Source: Myxacorys almedinensis A (GTDB lineage: Bacteria > Cyanobacteriota > Cyanobacteriia > Leptolyngbyales > Leptolyngbyaceae). From it: a DNA stretch of 64,000 bases. Below, piece after piece: positions 45,283 through 53,711 of this stretch (positions are counted from its first letter, which is position 1; every line of letters begins with the position of its first letter). Under the pieces are notes generated by a model. The model worked only from the letters and a program-made list of their open reading frames with translations. It did no database searches and was not told the DNA's origin. The stretch covers positions 1 through 64,000 of the forward strand of contig NZ_WVIE01000021.1 in NCBI RefSeq assembly GCF_010091945.1, read 5' to 3'. Position numbers and translations under genes: made by a program.

Positions 45283-46179
45283 TTATTCCACCTGTGTTGT
45301 TCGCCAAGGGGTCGGATCAACCGATTGCCCATGAACATATAAACCCCAGTGCAGATGAGGACCTGTTGATGCCCCAGTATTGCCCAATGCTCCGATCGTT
45401 TGCCCCGCCTGAACGAGATCGCCTTCTTTCACACTAATTTTGCTCAGGTGCAAGAAAATGCTTTCTACGCCTTGCCCATGGTCAATGCCGATGCAGTTTC
45501 CGTGAATTTTGAAGCCTTGCGATTCTCGACCGATGAGCATGACTCGCCCTGCCGCCGGCGCAAGAATCGCTGATCCATAACTGCCTGCATAATCAACGCC
45601 TCGGTGATAATAATCGTTGGCAAAGACGCCATTATAGTAACGTCGCAAGCCATATCCCGTGGTTACTTCACCATTGTTAGGACGGATAAACTTGCCCCTC
45701 CACAACTTCTGCGGACTGACGATCGCTTTAAACGCATCGACTTGATCAAACTCTAGATCGGTTCCGTCACCATCTTTTCCTGGGGGAAGCCAAATGCGCT
45801 GAGTCGGAAAGGAGCGATTTCGCAAGGTGACATTCAGCGTTTGCATGTCGCTGTCTGCATTCACTTTGAGGGCAATATTCCCCGGACGATCTAAGGGTGT
45901 GGTAGGCAGCAGAGCGCGATATCGATTGTTGCCCATATCAAACATAGGATAAGTCTTTGCGCCCATTGTGACAGTTGGCGCTGTGCTTTGGGCCGGCAAG
46001 ACGACCGACAGCGTATCGCCTAGCTGAGGACGGGTAGGGCTGACGCTAGCCTGCATTGCTTGAGAGGGCGCTGCGATCGCAGCAAGGGCGATCGCAATAC
46101 AGCCTGCCATCACGATATTCCAACCAACCGATTTTTTGAGTAACGAAAGAATAGATCTGACCCGGTGAGAAACAGGCAT
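45283..46179 (-). CDS. M23-family metallopeptidase (LytM), secreted
   Basis: This 298-residue protein has an N-terminal hydrophobic signal or anchor (about 20-42, ending PSQAMQA), an Ig-like middle domain (about 45-125) and a C-terminal M23 domain (about 160-290). Zinc-site motifs are visible: HRGVDYAGSYGS (H-x3-D), IFLHLSKI and GPHLHWGL (HxH). It is probably a peptidoglycan endopeptidase acting in the periplasm. It stands alone on the minus strand. Confidence 0.92.
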   Translation of the reverse strand: MPVSHRVRSILSLLKKSVGWNIVMAGCIAIALAAIAAPSQAMQASVSPTRPQLGDTLSVVLPAQSTAPTVTMGAKTYPMFDMGNNRYRALLPTTPLDRPGNIALKVNADSDMQTLNVTLRNRSFPTQRIWLPPGKDGDGTDLEFDQVDAFKAIVSPQKLWRGKFIRPNNGEVTTGYGLRRYYNGVFANDYYHRGVDYAGSYGSAILAPAAGRVMLIGRESQGFKIHGNCIGIDHGQGVESIFLHLSKISVKEGDLVQAGQTIGALGNTGASTGPHLHWGLYVHGQSVDPTPWRTTQVE

Positions 46180-46340
46180 GGATTCACAAAACTCCTAGCT
46201 GAATGCGATCGCTAAACAGTTTACAGGGAATTTGAGAACTGAGGCACAACGACGATCGGGTAGAGGGAAAACGTGGTGCCTCAACAGATGAAATGCGGAG
46301 AACTCAGCAGCACCTGCGAACTTTTGTGAAAAAGCGCCGC

Positions 46341-46823
46341 CTAAACAGACGCCTCCCAGGTTTTGACCCAGTGCTGAGCCTCGATCGTGCCTTCCGATGG
46401 AAATTGCTCTAAAAATTCTTTGTCCGCCGTCTGATCGTAAGGTCCTTCTTTGATCTCCAGCATCACCGTATCGGGTTCCAGGGCAATTAACGTGTGATAG
46501 GTTCCTTCGGCTAACTCAACCCCGCGAGTTTCGCCGTGGGCGACGATCCGTTCTATTTGGAGAACCTCGCCTTGTTCGTTTAAAATCAGCAGCGCGATCG
46601 CGCCTTGCAGCACTAAAAAAAACTCAAAACCGTTCACCTCTGAGTCGCGGCGATGGCGATGCGGACGCACATAGGTGCCGGGTTGCAAAACGTTGAGAAA
46701 TCGCTGAACCCGGTCATCAAGGTCATGAAAGTTGTAGTTTTGGCGCTGACGGGGGCTTGCGCGAGCCTGTGCCGCGATCGTCTCTAGCAAGCCTTGGGTC
46801 AAGCGCTTGATGGGTAACTTCAC
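46341..46823 (-). CDS. WbuC-type cupin metalloprotein
   Basis: This protein of about 160 residues is a cupin of the WbuC family, named from O-antigen gene clusters. Seen motifs are NYNFHDLDDRVQRFLNVLQPGTYVRPHRHRR (split over the first metal site), NGFEFFLVLQGAIALLIL and EGTYHTLIALEPDTVMLEIKEGPY. The biochemical role is unknown. The GTG at 46823 was chosen (GGA six bases upstream); an in-frame TTG lies at 46829. It begins 4-10 bp after mtnP on the same strand, so it is co-transcribed with methionine-salvage mtnP here. Confidence 0.85.
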   Translation of the reverse strand: MKLPIKRLTQGLLETIAAQARASPRQRQNYNFHDLDDRVQRFLNVLQPGTYVRPHRHRRDSEVNGFEFFLVLQGAIALLILNEQGEVLQIERIVAHGETRGVELAEGTYHTLIALEPDTVMLEIKEGPYDQTADKEFLEQFPSEGTIEAQHWVKTWEASV

Positions 46824-46833
46824 AGGCAATCCG

Positions 46834-47706
46834 TTAGAGATACTTCTTCAACAGTAAATTCAGCTTCTCTTTAGCAGCATCAGGAATTTTATCCAACGGA
46901 GTTAAGATTGCATATTTCAACGCCGAATGGGCTTCAGAAGGGGGTGGATTTTGCGTCAGTCGCCGCACCGTTTCTTGAATCACTTTTTGAGCATTTACGG
47001 CATTGCGCTGAAGATTGGCAATCACCATGTCAACAGTAACGCTATCGTGATCAGAATGCCAACAGTCGTAGTCTGTCACCAGCGCCAGGGTGGCGTAGGC
47101 AATTTCCGCTTCGCGAGCCAGTTTCGCTTCGGGAACATTCGTCATGCCGATCACCGTTGCGCCCCAACTCCGATGCAGATTCGATTCTGCTTTGGTCGAA
47201 AAGGCAGGTCCTTCCATGCAGACATAAGTTCCACCTCGATGCAAGGTAACATCGGTTAAGTTTAAACTTGCGATCGCATCCCCTATTATCCTCGCCAACG
47301 CCAGACACACCGGATCGCCAAAGCCCACATGCGCCACGACGCCTTCGCCAAAAAACGTCGAAATGCGATGGCAGGTTCGATCGATAAATTGGTCAGGAAT
47401 CACCATATCGAGCGGCTTCGCTTCTGTTTTCAGCGATCCCACCGCCGACGCTGAAATCAGGTATTCAACCCCCAAACTCTTCATCGCATAGATGTTGGCT
47501 CGAAATGGTAGCTCAGTTGGTAGCAAATGATGATGTCGCCCATGGCGCGCTAAAAAGGCAACCCGCGTTCCGTTCAGCGTCCCCAAAATCACCGCATCCG
47601 ATGGGTCACCAAACGGCGTTTCGACACGCACTTCTTCTACCTCAGTCAGCGCCTCCATTTTATAGAGACCGCTCCCGCCAATGATGCCGATTTTCGCGTG
47701 AGACAT
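46834..47706 (-). CDS. mtnP: S-methyl-5'-thioadenosine phosphorylase
   Basis: MtnP cleaves 5'-methylthioadenosine with phosphate to adenine and methylthioribose-1-phosphate in methionine salvage. The protein has 290 residues from the ATG at 47706. Motifs are [29 protein letters not shown] (phosphate-binding RHGxxH), [26 protein letters not shown] and the base-binding VTDYDCWH. It is close to its neighbours: 28 bp after the Tab2-type gene and overlapping distance to the WbuC-type gene. Confidence 0.95.
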   Translation of the reverse strand: MSHAKIGIIGGSGLYKMEALTEVEEVRVETPFGDPSDAVILGTLNGTRVAFLARHGRHHHLLPTELPFRANIYAMKSLGVEYLISASAVGSLKTEAKPLDMVIPDQFIDRTCHRISTFFGEGVVAHVGFGDPVCLALARIIGDAIASLNLTDVTLHRGGTYVCMEGPAFSTKAESNLHRSWGATVIGMTNVPEAKLAREAEIAYATLALVTDYDCWHSDHDSVTVDMVIANLQRNAVNAQKVIQETVRRLTQNPPPSEAHSALKYAILTPLDKIPDAAKEKLNLLLKKYL

Positions 47707-47734
47707 AAGCACAATCAGGGTTAGAGACTAGGAC

Positions 47735-48244
47735 TCATTCTACTGCGTTTGCAGGGTCTAGACGTTGCAACAACCAAAATCCGGTGTACGTCATTCCAGA
47801 ATCGTCGGGTTGAATGAGTAGAAAATGAAGTCCTTGGCTGGCATGTTTGCGCTGTTCATACTGTTGGGCAGCCCTTCGCACCTCTGGGTCATCAAACGTG
47901 TTGATAATCCAGCGATCGCGCACCCCCGCTTCTAAAATCAATCCGTCTGGTGCGCCTGCACTGTAGTTGAGCGAGATGGGATCAACCTCTTGCAGCCATT
48001 GAGCCAGTTGCCGCGATCGCCGCCCACCATCAATGACAACGCCAGGAATGGGCAACGTAGACGCTAACCCAAACTGGAACGGCTGTAACTCATCTGGCAA
48101 CTTGAAAAAAGGAATCGGGCGATCGCGGAAGGCATCTACCAGATCGCCCGCAGGCAACGAGGCAAACCGCCAGCGCGCCGCTTCGCTAAACCGTGACGTG
48201 ATGCCCATCAACGCATCAGGAATGGGCTGAGGAGGGTTTCTCAT
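47735..48244 (-). CDS. C-terminal half of a Tab2/Atab2-like protein
   Basis: This 169-residue protein resembles only the second half of the Tab2/Atab2 (DUF1092) family, RNA-binding proteins linked to photosystem I translation in algae and plants. It begins PPQPIPDALMG, exactly at a family motif normally in mid-protein, and continues with IPGVVIDGG, LAQWLQEVDP, GLILEAGVRDRWII and GLHFLLIQ to TGFWLLQRL. Full-length members are about 290 residues. The upstream DNA is palindromic repeat sequence with no trace of the missing half, so it is either a truncated paralogue or a lone C-terminal domain. Confidence 0.75.
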   Translation of the reverse strand: MRNPPQPIPDALMGITSRFSEAARWRFASLPAGDLVDAFRDRPIPFFKLPDELQPFQFGLASTLPIPGVVIDGGRRSRQLAQWLQEVDPISLNYSAGAPDGLILEAGVRDRWIINTFDDPEVRRAAQQYEQRKHASQGLHFLLIQPDDSGMTYTGFWLLQRLDPANAVE

Positions 48245-48365
48245 GATTCGGCATTTGCCCCTTGGTTCTCCCCAGTATCGAACGCAGCGCCAGCCCTGAG
48301 CCGATGATGAGGATGGTCAACGTACGAACCCCTAGGAGTTTGTCAAAGTTGAAATGAGGGACTAG

Positions 48366-48435
48366 GAGTGGAGGGGTTAGAGAGTTAATGGGTGGATGGG
48401 TCGCTCAGTAATCCAGCCCATCTACCCCTCCACTC
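48366..48435. repeat. Palindromic CCCATC/ACCCCTC repeat element
   Basis: GAGTGGAGGGGT (48366-48377) and ACCCCTCCACTC (48424-48435) are perfect 12-bp inverted arms. An inner GATGGG/CCCATC pair lies within the loop. The right arm is followed by a second CATCTACCCCTCTACTC copy. It resembles shorter elements at 29489, 34520 and 55611. It lies between glgP and the Tab2-type gene. Confidence 0.75.
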
Positions 48436-48482
48436 ATCTACCCCTCTACTCATTCACCCATCGACTTAACCTTGACCATCTA

Positions 48483-50711
48483 CTAGAGGCTGTTTTGCTG
48501 AGGAACTTTGGCTAACGTTACGGCTAACGAGGTTTGCGTTCCCGGTGCATACACTTGTGCCACATAATCTGCGATCATGCGGTGCGTGTTAAACGCTGGA
48601 CAGTTGGTTTTTAGGGAACCTTTCATCATCCGAATCCAGCCGTGGGGAATGCCATCTGCATCGCGATCGTAGTAAAGGGGCACAATGTCCTCTTCGAGCA
48701 AGCGATATAGCGACTCAGAATCGATCCGATCTTGCAACGCTTGGTCGCTAGTGTTGGCGTCTTCGCCGATTGCCCAACCGTTTAGCGCCTTGCCATTGGC
48801 ATCTTCCTGATAGCCTTCGCACCACCAGCCATCCAACACGCTGCAATTCAGCCCCCCGTTAAAGCAGACCTTCTGACCACTAGTGCCCGACGCTTCGAGG
48901 GGGCGACGGGGATTGTTAAGCCACACATCTACACCCTGCACCAACTTCCGCGCGGTGTGCATATCGTAATCTTCGATAAATGCCACCCGATCGTTGACGC
49001 TGCCATGATTGCGACACCACTCGATCACCCGCTGAATGATGCGCTTGCCCTCCTCGTCTCTAGGGTGCGCTTTACCCGAAAAAATAATCTGCACTGGGCG
49101 CTCTTGGTTGCTAAAAATCTTTAGCGCACGTTCGGCATCCCGAAGCAGTAGATCCCCCCGCTTGTAGGGGCTAAAGCGACGGGCAAACCCAATCGTCAAA
49201 CTGGTGGGGTCAAGCAGACGTTCGGTTGCCTCGATCGTGCTGCCGTCTTCGCCGCGCTGCTGCCGTGCCTGACGAATTTTGTAGCGAGTATGCGCGATCA
49301 GCCGTTGCTTGAGAATTTGGTGGCGCTTCCACAATTCTTCATCGGGGATATGGTCGACGTTTGCCCAGGTTGCCGGATCAACCGCCTGAGTTGCCCAATC
49401 GTCACCCAAATACTGGCTATATAAATCCTGCATTAACGGAGCCGCCCAGGTTGCCGCATGAACGCCGTTGGTAATGTAGCCGATGGGAACCGCATCTTCC
49501 GACTTGTCAGGGTACATGACCGTCCACATCTTGCGCGATACCTTGCCGTGCAACTCGCTCACGCCATTGGCAGAGCGACACAGCCGCAATGCCAAAACAG
49601 TCATACCAAATGGCTCCCACGGATCGCCCAGTCGCCGCGCCCCCAGCGCCAAAAACTGTTCGCGGGATAACCCAAGCTGATCCCAGTAGTTTGCGAAGAA
49701 CGAATCCATCAGATCGGCGGAAAACACATCATGCCCGGCCGGAACGGGTGTATGAGTGGTGAAGACGCAGCGATCGCGCACCGCTTTTTCAACGTCGTAA
49801 AACGATTTGCCCGTTTTCTCAATGTCTAACCGGCACACTTCTAGCAGGCAGAACGCCGCGTGACCTTCATTGAGGTGATAAACCGATGGCTCAAGACCAA
49901 GGGTTTGCAATGCCCGAACGCCGCCAACGCCCAACACAATTTCTTGGGCAATGCGCGTTTCCTGGTTGCCGCCATACAGGTGCCCAGTGAGCCAGCGATC
50001 GATGGGATCGTTGTCCTCGCGATCGGTATCGAGCAGATAGAGGTTGACTCGCCCTACCTGCGCTTTCCAGATCTGGATCGTGACCGACCGGTGGCGGACG
50101 TGCAACTCAAACGTGAGTGGGCGACCGGCTTCGTCGGTTTGAAGCTCAAGCGGCATTCGCTCGAACGGATTGTCGGTGTAATAGTCTTCTTGCCACCCAC
50201 TGCGGTTGAGGCGCTGGTGAAAATACCCTTGCCGATAGAGCAACCCGACCCCAATCAAGGGCACGCCCAAATCAGAAGCAGACTTGAGGTGATCCCCCGC
50301 CAAAATGCCCAACCCGCCGGAGTAGATCGGTAAGGATTCATGAATGCCAAATTCCGCGCAAAAATATGCGATCGGATGCTCAGACGTAATCTGGGGGGCG
50401 ACCCGGCTTGACCAAGTGCTATCGGATGTGGTGTAACGATCAAACTGGTCTGCCAGCACTTCTAACCGCCCAGTATACTGGGGATCGCAGGTCAGTTGCG
50501 TCAGCCGCTCGTAGCTCACCGTTTCGAGCAAAGCGACAGGGTTGTGTCCGCACCGCTCCCACTCGTCGGGGCTGATCGTCTGGAAGAGCGAAATCATGTC
50601 TGGCGTCCAACACCACCAGTAGTTGAGCGCAATATCTGCCAACCGACTCAGTGAAGACGGTAATTTTGCACTCAGTCTGTTGGCAGAAGTAGCAGTCATA
50701 GTATGAGTCAT
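48483..50711 (-). CDS. glgP: Alpha-glucan (glycogen) phosphorylase
   Basis: GlgP releases glucose-1-phosphate from glycogen. The 742-residue protein is the bacterial alpha-glucan phosphorylase form, with an N-terminal domain (RLADIALNYWWCWTPD), AYFCAEFGIHESLPIYSGGLGILAGDHLKSA (split motif), VYHLNEGHAAF, TTHTPVPAGHD, FARRFSPYKRGDLLL and, near the end, the pyridoxal-phosphate region with EASGTSGQKVCFNGG and LNCSVLDGWW. The start codon lies at 50711. It is monocistronic, preceded by a 500-bp region. Confidence 0.96.
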   Translation of the reverse strand: MTHTMTATSANRLSAKLPSSLSRLADIALNYWWCWTPDMISLFQTISPDEWERCGHNPVALLETVSYERLTQLTCDPQYTGRLEVLADQFDRYTTSDSTWSSRVAPQITSEHPIAYFCAEFGIHESLPIYSGGLGILAGDHLKSASDLGVPLIGVGLLYRQGYFHQRLNRSGWQEDYYTDNPFERMPLELQTDEAGRPLTFELHVRHRSVTIQIWKAQVGRVNLYLLDTDREDNDPIDRWLTGHLYGGNQETRIAQEIVLGVGGVRALQTLGLEPSVYHLNEGHAAFCLLEVCRLDIEKTGKSFYDVEKAVRDRCVFTTHTPVPAGHDVFSADLMDSFFANYWDQLGLSREQFLALGARRLGDPWEPFGMTVLALRLCRSANGVSELHGKVSRKMWTVMYPDKSEDAVPIGYITNGVHAATWAAPLMQDLYSQYLGDDWATQAVDPATWANVDHIPDEELWKRHQILKQRLIAHTRYKIRQARQQRGEDGSTIEATERLLDPTSLTIGFARRFSPYKRGDLLLRDAERALKIFSNQERPVQIIFSGKAHPRDEEGKRIIQRVIEWCRNHGSVNDRVAFIEDYDMHTARKLVQGVDVWLNNPRRPLEASGTSGQKVCFNGGLNCSVLDGWWCEGYQEDANGKALNGWAIGEDANTSDQALQDRIDSESLYRLLEEDIVPLYYDRDADGIPHGWIRMMKGSLKTNCPAFNTHRMIADYVAQVYAPGTQTSLAVTLAKVPQQNSL

Positions 50712-51224
50712 AGGGAAAATTAATCTCTGTGCGTTTGCAAGCGGAGTTTGAATCGTCGGAGAAGCTTAACGAGCAAGTAACGAATGGGTCTGGCTAGACG
50801 ATTTTTCCTTTTCGAGGGTCAAACCCGCAAAAATACGGCGCGGACAATTGCCTCGATCGCATCTCGTAATGGGCATTAGCAAGGTTCTAGACCTACTCGT
50901 TAACGTCACTCGTTGCGGTCAAGGGCTTTCTTGATAGGATCGTAACGTGTGAACTAACAGAAAAAATCTGTTGATTCTTCAAACACTTTGAAGATTTTCC
51001 AACTGCTTCACGAAAAATACTTGACGGCAGCCTGTCGGTGGGCAAGCTTAGAGCAACGATTCTCGACCCAAAGATCTGCCCTGTTTCTAGATGGAGCAAC
51101 CGAACCTGCCCTCTCCCGCAGGATGGGCAGCAACAGCGTCAGATCCGCTTTGACCCGCTATGCCAGGGGATAATCTGAGTCTCTTCTAAAAGTAGATGAG
51201 CCAGGCTGCCTCCTTTCTGCCCAT
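50712..51224. other. Region between the XRE gene and glgP
   Basis: This 513-bp region holds the glgP promoter area. It has small inverted repeats (CTTCAAA/TTTGAAG near 50977, CTGCCC/GGGCAG near 51108) but no T-run or gene that I trust. No exact NtcA box is present. Confidence 0.45.
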
Positions 51225-51482
51225 TTACAGTCTTTCTTGATCTCTATCGCCTTCTTGGACATGGCGTTCTAAATAGAGGTCTACAAACTGTTCGGCGGCG
51301 ATACCGTCGAGTTCACGCAAGGCTTTGATAATCTCAGTGACGGCTTCAGCCAGAGGGTCGCTAATCTCGTTCACCCATTGATGAACAGTCGATCGGTTGA
51401 TGCCCATCGTGACCGCCAAGCGATTTTGGCTGATGCCATGACTGGATAGTACTTGTTTAAGCGCTTTTCCTGCTTTTCCCAT
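51225..51482 (-). CDS. Small XRE-family transcriptional regulator
   Basis: This 85-residue protein is an Xre/Cro-type helix-turn-helix (about residues 3-60; LKQVLSSHGISQNRLAVTMGINRSTVHQWVNE) followed by an acidic helix (AAEQFVDLYLERHV). The length suggests a simple DNA-binding regulator without a sensor domain. No partner gene is adjacent, so it is not obviously a toxin-antitoxin unit. Confidence 0.85.
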   Translation of the reverse strand: MGKAGKALKQVLSSHGISQNRLAVTMGINRSTVHQWVNEISDPLAEAVTEIIKALRELDGIAAEQFVDLYLERHVQEGDRDQERL

Positions 51483-52362
51483 GATGTCGATCGTTGCAGA
51501 GCTAACCCTGTTAGTAAATGCTTGTAAGTCTCAACATTCGATTATTACGTAGCACAAAAAGGAACAATGGATACTCTAGAGGATGCTCACTATCGGATGT
51601 CAAAATGGTGCGGATCAGAGATGCAGCCTAAGCAAAATGCTGGCGCGATCGCAGTTGTTCCTAAGTTAGAAAGTTTCTCCAAATTATGTCGGCAATCTTT
51701 ATCTTTGAACTTAAAACTGTGCTTTTTGAGCCAAAACAATGATGTCGAGTGATATTGAGTTGCCCCAGAGCTTCCTTCAAACGTTTTTGTGAATCACCGT
51801 GTGTTCAATTATATATAGTTATATACCGCTCCTTTCTACCTTAATCTGGATAAATTGTTCCAGGCTCTGCTCAATTTTTTATTTTCTTTCGCTTCAATTG
51901 GGTCAGTTCTATTTTCTTGACCTACAGTAGTGCAAATCTTATTGATTTTCATCTGTGCGATCGCAGTGGCAAAAAGTGTTGTTAAAATGGGCAACCGTTA
52001 AACTTCACAACCATAGAAATTTTGAATCGATCAATTGCATCGCATCTATAAAGCTCAATTTGGCAAGTTTAATCCGGAAAGTCTAGTCCAGAAAAAGTCC
52101 AATCTGGAAGTTACTAGATTCACGTTTGCTAGTTTAATCACTCCAAGGATACCTTTCTCAGGGCTTGACTCACGCCCAACCCTTTTAAATCAGGCTAGCG
52201 CAACAGTTTCTTATGCCAATGTCTGAGTTTTACAAACCTGAGTTTGGCAGCCCCAGCCGCTCATCTTTGGGCAGTGCCCAACTGACGTTAAATTAAGATA
52301 CGAGAGCAGAAGACTACAATTTCTGCACGCGTTCCTGTCATTTCTAAAAGGTCAAACGTTGT
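51483..52362. other. 880-bp region without a confident gene
   Basis: Two frames of about 60 codons (51567-51752 and 52035-52226, plus) have no ribosome site and unlikely composition. The region 51790-51930 is strongly AT-rich, with TATATA-type palindromes. A possible sigma70-like promoter (TTGACC near 51919, TATTGA near 51942) points towards the M20 gene 420 bp away. It may be a decayed gene or a long leader. Confidence 0.4.
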
Positions 52363-53571
52363 ATGTCTTCTACCAGTCTAAGTTCGATTTCGGCTGATTT
52401 GTCGCGGATTCGCTTAGAGATCCGATCGCTGCAACCCCAGGTCGTGCTCTGGCGCAGAAGCCTACACCAGCATCCAGAACTCGGTTTTAGAGAAGAAATG
52501 ACCGCTCGTTTTATCGCCCAAAAGCTTCAGGAATGGGGCATCCCTCACCAAACCGAAGTTGCTCAGACGGGAGTGGTGGCAACCCTTGAAGGCAACCGTC
52601 CTGGACGAGTGCTGGCAATTCGAGCCGACATGGACGCTTTGCCCATTCACGAGGAAAACGATGTGCCCTACAAGTCTCAACACGACGGCAAAATGCACGC
52701 TTGTGGGCACGATGGGCATGTTGCGATCGCGCTTGGCACTGCCTTTTATTTAGCGCAACATCGCGACTTTGCTGGAACCGTCAAACTCATTTTTCAGCCT
52801 GCGGAAGAAGGGCCAGGCGGAGCAAAGCCGATGATCGAGGCAGGCGTGTTAAAAAATCCTGACGTTGATGCGATCGTTGGGCTTCATCTCTGGAATAACT
52901 TACCGTTGGGGACGGTGGGCGTTAGAACCGGGGCGCTGATGGCAGCCGTTGAGACCTTCCACTGCACGATTTTTGGCAAAGGCGGACATGGGGCAATTCC
53001 GCAGCAGACCATCGATTCGATCGTCGTTGCAGCGCAGGTGGTCAATGCTTTGCAAACGATCGTCGCCCGAAACCTCGACCCGATCGAGTCAGCCGTGGTC
53101 ACAGTCGGCACGTTCCAGGCTGGAACAGCGTGCAATGTGATTGCAGATACGGCGCACCTGAGTGGCACAGTGCGCTACTTTAACTCAAACTATGCGGGGT
53201 ACTTTGGGCGACGCATCGAGCAGATCATTGCAGGAGTTTGCCAGAGCCACGGCGCACACTATGAGTTGACCTATCAGTCGCTCTATCCGCCGGTGATTAA
53301 TGATGGCGCGATCGCAGATCTGGTGCGCTCTGTTGCCGAAACCGTGATCGAATCGCCGCTCGGTGTGGTGCCCAACTGCCAAACCATGGGCGGCGAAGAT
53401 ATGTCGTTTTTCTTGCAAGAAATTCCTGGGTGCTATTTCTTTTTAGGCTCTGCCAACGCCGAGAAAGGACTCGACTTTCCCCATCACCACCCCCGATTTA
53501 ATTTCGATGAAACCGCTCTGGGAATGGGCGTTGAGATGTTTGTGCGCTGCGTCGAGCAATTTTGTCGATAA
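52363..53571 (+). CDS. M20-family amidohydrolase (N-acyl-amino-acid/hippurate hydrolase type)
   Basis: This 402-residue zinc peptidase-like enzyme has the M20D layout. Metal-site motifs are IRADMDALPIHE, the HACGHDGH motif, IFQPAEEGPGGA with the catalytic glutamate, GLHLWNNLPLG, and a distal HHHPRFNFDE. The lid/dimerisation domain is inserted at about 190-305 (KGGHGAIPQQTIDSI). Members split N-acyl amino acids, such as hippurate and IAA-amino-acid conjugates; the substrate is unknown. It is cytoplasmic, with no signal peptide. Confidence 0.92.
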   Translation: MSSTSLSSISADLSRIRLEIRSLQPQVVLWRRSLHQHPELGFREEMTARFIAQKLQEWGIPHQTEVAQTGVVATLEGNRPGRVLAIRADMDALPIHEENDVPYKSQHDGKMHACGHDGHVAIALGTAFYLAQHRDFAGTVKLIFQPAEEGPGGAKPMIEAGVLKNPDVDAIVGLHLWNNLPLGTVGVRTGALMAAVETFHCTIFGKGGHGAIPQQTIDSIVVAAQVVNALQTIVARNLDPIESAVVTVGTFQAGTACNVIADTAHLSGTVRYFNSNYAGYFGRRIEQIIAGVCQSHGAHYELTYQSLYPPVINDGAIADLVRSVAETVIESPLGVVPNCQTMGGEDMSFFLQEIPGCYFFLGSANAEKGLDFPHHHPRFNFDETALGMGVEMFVRCVEQFCR

Positions 53572-53611
53572 AGATTTTTGGTAAAGAAATCTTGTTCTTT
53601 CATCAAGTTTT

Positions 53612-53711
53612 CATGAAGAAAGGCGTTCCCTATCGGAAGGAAGATTAATTTATCCTGAAATCCACGGAGAGCCGTGTACTAGCTGGATGTCCCTCCCTCG
53701 GTAGGAGTACG
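53612..53711 (+). promoter_or_regulatory. Structured 5' leader of the M23 peptidase gene
   Basis: The 100 bases before the ATG hold several complementary stretches. CACGG-AGAG-CCGTG (5-bp stem, tetraloop) sits between ATCC and GGAT, which can also pair. CTCC near 53695 can pair with the GGAG ribosome site, and GTACT (53676) can pair with AGTAC that overlaps it. This would let the leader hide or expose the ribosome site. It does not match a riboswitch class I can recall. Confidence 0.35.

Noticed and set aside
48245-48330. Missing N-terminal half of the Tab2-like protein in another frame
   Set aside because: All three frames upstream were read and none shows the expected Tab2 N-terminal motifs.
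50988-51173. 61-codon frame upstream of glgP
   Set aside because: No ribosome site or homology; it overlaps small inverted repeats.
51567-51752. 61-codon plus-strand frame
   Set aside because: No ribosome site, no recognisable motif, and a composition like translated intergenic DNA.
52035-52226. 63-codon plus-strand frame
   Set aside because: No ribosome site or family resemblance; it lies in AT-rich leader DNA.
53612-53711. ydaO (cyclic di-AMP) riboswitch before the M23 gene
   Set aside because: The leader folds, but the conserved ydaO core sequences are not visible, so only an unnamed structured leader is claimed.
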